This document shows, in pieces, positions 6,035-6,973 of a stretch of DNA of 6,973 nt. The notes under the pieces were generated by a model, which saw only the letters and a list, made by a program, of their open reading frames with translations, was not told the origin of the DNA and did not search any database. Made by a program: the position numbers and the translations under genes. Numbering within the stretch: position 1 is the stretch's first letter; each line of letters starts with the position of its first letter. The DNA lies in assembly GCA_964540005.1 (NCBI GenBank), contig CAZILN010000077.1:1-6973 (forward strand), in the 5' to 3' direction. Origin of the DNA: CAZILN01 sp964540005. Its GTDB lineage: Bacteria > Bacteroidota > Bacteroidia > Bacteroidales > SM23-62.

Positions 6035-6042
6035 TATCTTGG
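6035..6042 (+). promoter_or_regulatory. Candidate -7 box of the NhaC-type antiporter gene
   Basis: TATCTTGG is one mismatch from TAnnTTTG, and a CTG (near TTG) lies 20 bases upstream at 6012-6014. The start codon is 31 bases downstream. Confidence 0.38.
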
Positions 6043-6072
6043 CAGCTTTATTTGAACCATCTGCAAGCAAGT

Positions 6073-6973
6073 ATGTCAGAAGAAAAAAGAAATCCCGCCC
6101 TGTATCAAGCCTTCATACCCATTATCTGCCTGATATTCCTGCTTGCCCTGAATGTTGTGTTTTTTGGCGATGATACCCTCTCGGGAGCCAACCAGATAGC
6201 CCTTTTACTTTCTGCTGCCATTGCAGGTATTATTGCCATCAGGCTGAAATATAAATGGCCGGATATCAGGAAAAGCATAGTTAAAAGCATCAGCTCCGCC
6301 ATGCCTGCCATCCTCATCCTCCTGCTGATCGGGTCACTGGCCGGAACATGGCTTTTAAGCGGTGTGGTCCCCGCCCTCATTTACTATGGCTTGAAAGTAA
6401 TCCATCCCAGCATTTTCCTGTTTGCCGCTGTGGTCGCCAGCTCTGTTGTCTCACTTGCAACCGGCAGCGCCTGGTCAACCGTTGCAACTATAGGAGTAGC
6501 CCTGCTGGGTATAGGACAGGCCCTGGGGATGCCTGCCGGACTTGTAGCAGGAGCCATTATTTCCGGAGCCTATTTCGGTGATAAAATGTCTCCCCTTTCA
6601 GACACCACAAACCTGGCACCGGCTATGGCAGGGACAGACCTGTTCACCCACATACGATACATGATGATCACCACGGTCCCCACCATGAGCATCACCCTGG
6701 TCATCTTCCTTATAATAGGCTTTACATACAAATTCGAAGATACTTCGGCCAGCGTAAACAATGTCCTGAACCTTATCGACAGTAATTTCAACCTCAACCC
6801 CATTCTTTTTGTCGTTCCGGTACTCCTGATCCTGGTAATCATCAAGAAGGTCCCTCCCCTGCCTGCTATCTTCTTCGGCACTTTGCTGGGTGCAGTATTT
6901 GCAATCATTTTTCAGCCCGATATAATACGCAATATAGGTGGTGATTCCGGTATCTTCGCCAGGGATTCCTATA
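6073..6973 (+). CDS. nhaC: NhaC-family Na+/H+ antiporter (N-terminal part, 3'-truncated by window)
   Basis: From the ATG at 6073 the frame stays open for 300 codons to the window edge; the family is typically about 450-520 residues, so roughly a third is missing. The protein is an integral inner-membrane transporter. Hydrophobic segments lie at about residues 13-33, 40-56, 78-96, 99-131, 137-167, 197-217, 241-257 and 262-281. Family motifs are visible: ATGSAWSTVATIGVAL (129-144) and GAYFGDKMSPLSDTTNLAPA (165-184), where the DKMSP-SDTTN segment (170-180) is the NhaC hallmark with likely ion-path residues D170 and D177. It would exchange cytoplasmic Na+ for external H+, supporting sodium and pH homeostasis. 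Some close relatives (MleN type) couple malate/lactate exchange, so the exact substrate is not certain. There is no strong Shine-Dalgarno before the ATG. Confidence 0.92.
   Translation, partial: MSEEKRNPALYQAFIPIICLIFLLALNVVFFGDDTLSGANQIALLLSAAIAGIIAIRLKYKWPDIRKSIVKSISSAMPAILILLLIGSLAGTWLLSGVVPALIYYGLKVIHPSIFLFAAVVASSVVSLATGSAWSTVATIGVALLGIGQALGMPAGLVAGAIISGAYFGDKMSPLSDTTNLAPAMAGTDLFTHIRYMMITTVPTMSITLVIFLIIGFTYKFEDTSASVNNVLNLIDSNFNLNPILFVVPVLLILVIIKKVPPLPAIFFGTLLGAVFAIIFQPDIIRNIGGDSGIFARDSY

Noticed and set aside
6570..6908. 112-codon open frame on the minus strand inside the antiporter
   Set aside because: It is antisense to the conserved NhaC frame and shows no domain.

Overview
The window looks like chromosomal DNA from an anaerobic or marine member of the Bacteroidota (Bacteroidales/Marinilabiliales-like). 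It holds a type IX secretion (T9SS) C-terminal sorting domain, SprB-type repeats, a FISUMP domain and two lipoproteins. Candidate promoters follow the Bacteroidota TTG-N20-TAnnTTTG pattern, and strong Shine-Dalgarno sequences are scarce. This assignment is inferred from protein families only; I cannot name a genus.

Layout from left to right. (1) Bases 1-884, plus strand: the C-terminal 293 residues of a large secreted T9SS cargo protein (Ig/PKD-like module, CUB domain, sorting tail). (2) Bases 938-2119, minus strand, convergent with it: a DUF4143-type AAA ATPase whose promoter region carries a perfect 10-bp dyad. (3) Bases 2276-4677, plus strand: three genes overlapping end to start, apparently one operon. 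They encode a lipoprotein with two SprB-like repeats and a FISUMP domain, a small Ig/PKD-like lipoprotein, and a probable outer-membrane beta-barrel. (4) Bases 4678-5302: a gene-poor, AT-rich gap. On the minus strand it holds what looks like the collapsed remnant of an exported DJ-1/PfpI-family gene. Next to that lies a four-copy tandem array with an exact 44-bp period, ending in a 20-bp perfect hairpin. (5) Bases 5303-5893, minus strand: a YqgE/AlgH-family protein. (6) Bases 6073-6973, plus strand, divergent from it: the N-terminal 300 residues of an NhaC-family Na+/H+ antiporter, cut by the window edge.

The genes do not form one pathway. The most coherent unit is the cell-envelope operon 2276-4677, whose three products would all act at the outer membrane or cell surface. 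The least explained DNA is the 44-bp array. Its copies keep the core TCTGACATCACGCC (one substitution in copy 2), each copy can place that core in the loop of a small hairpin, and the last copy has an inverted partner sharing its private substitutions. No defence system, CRISPR array, RNA gene, transposase or integrase is visible.
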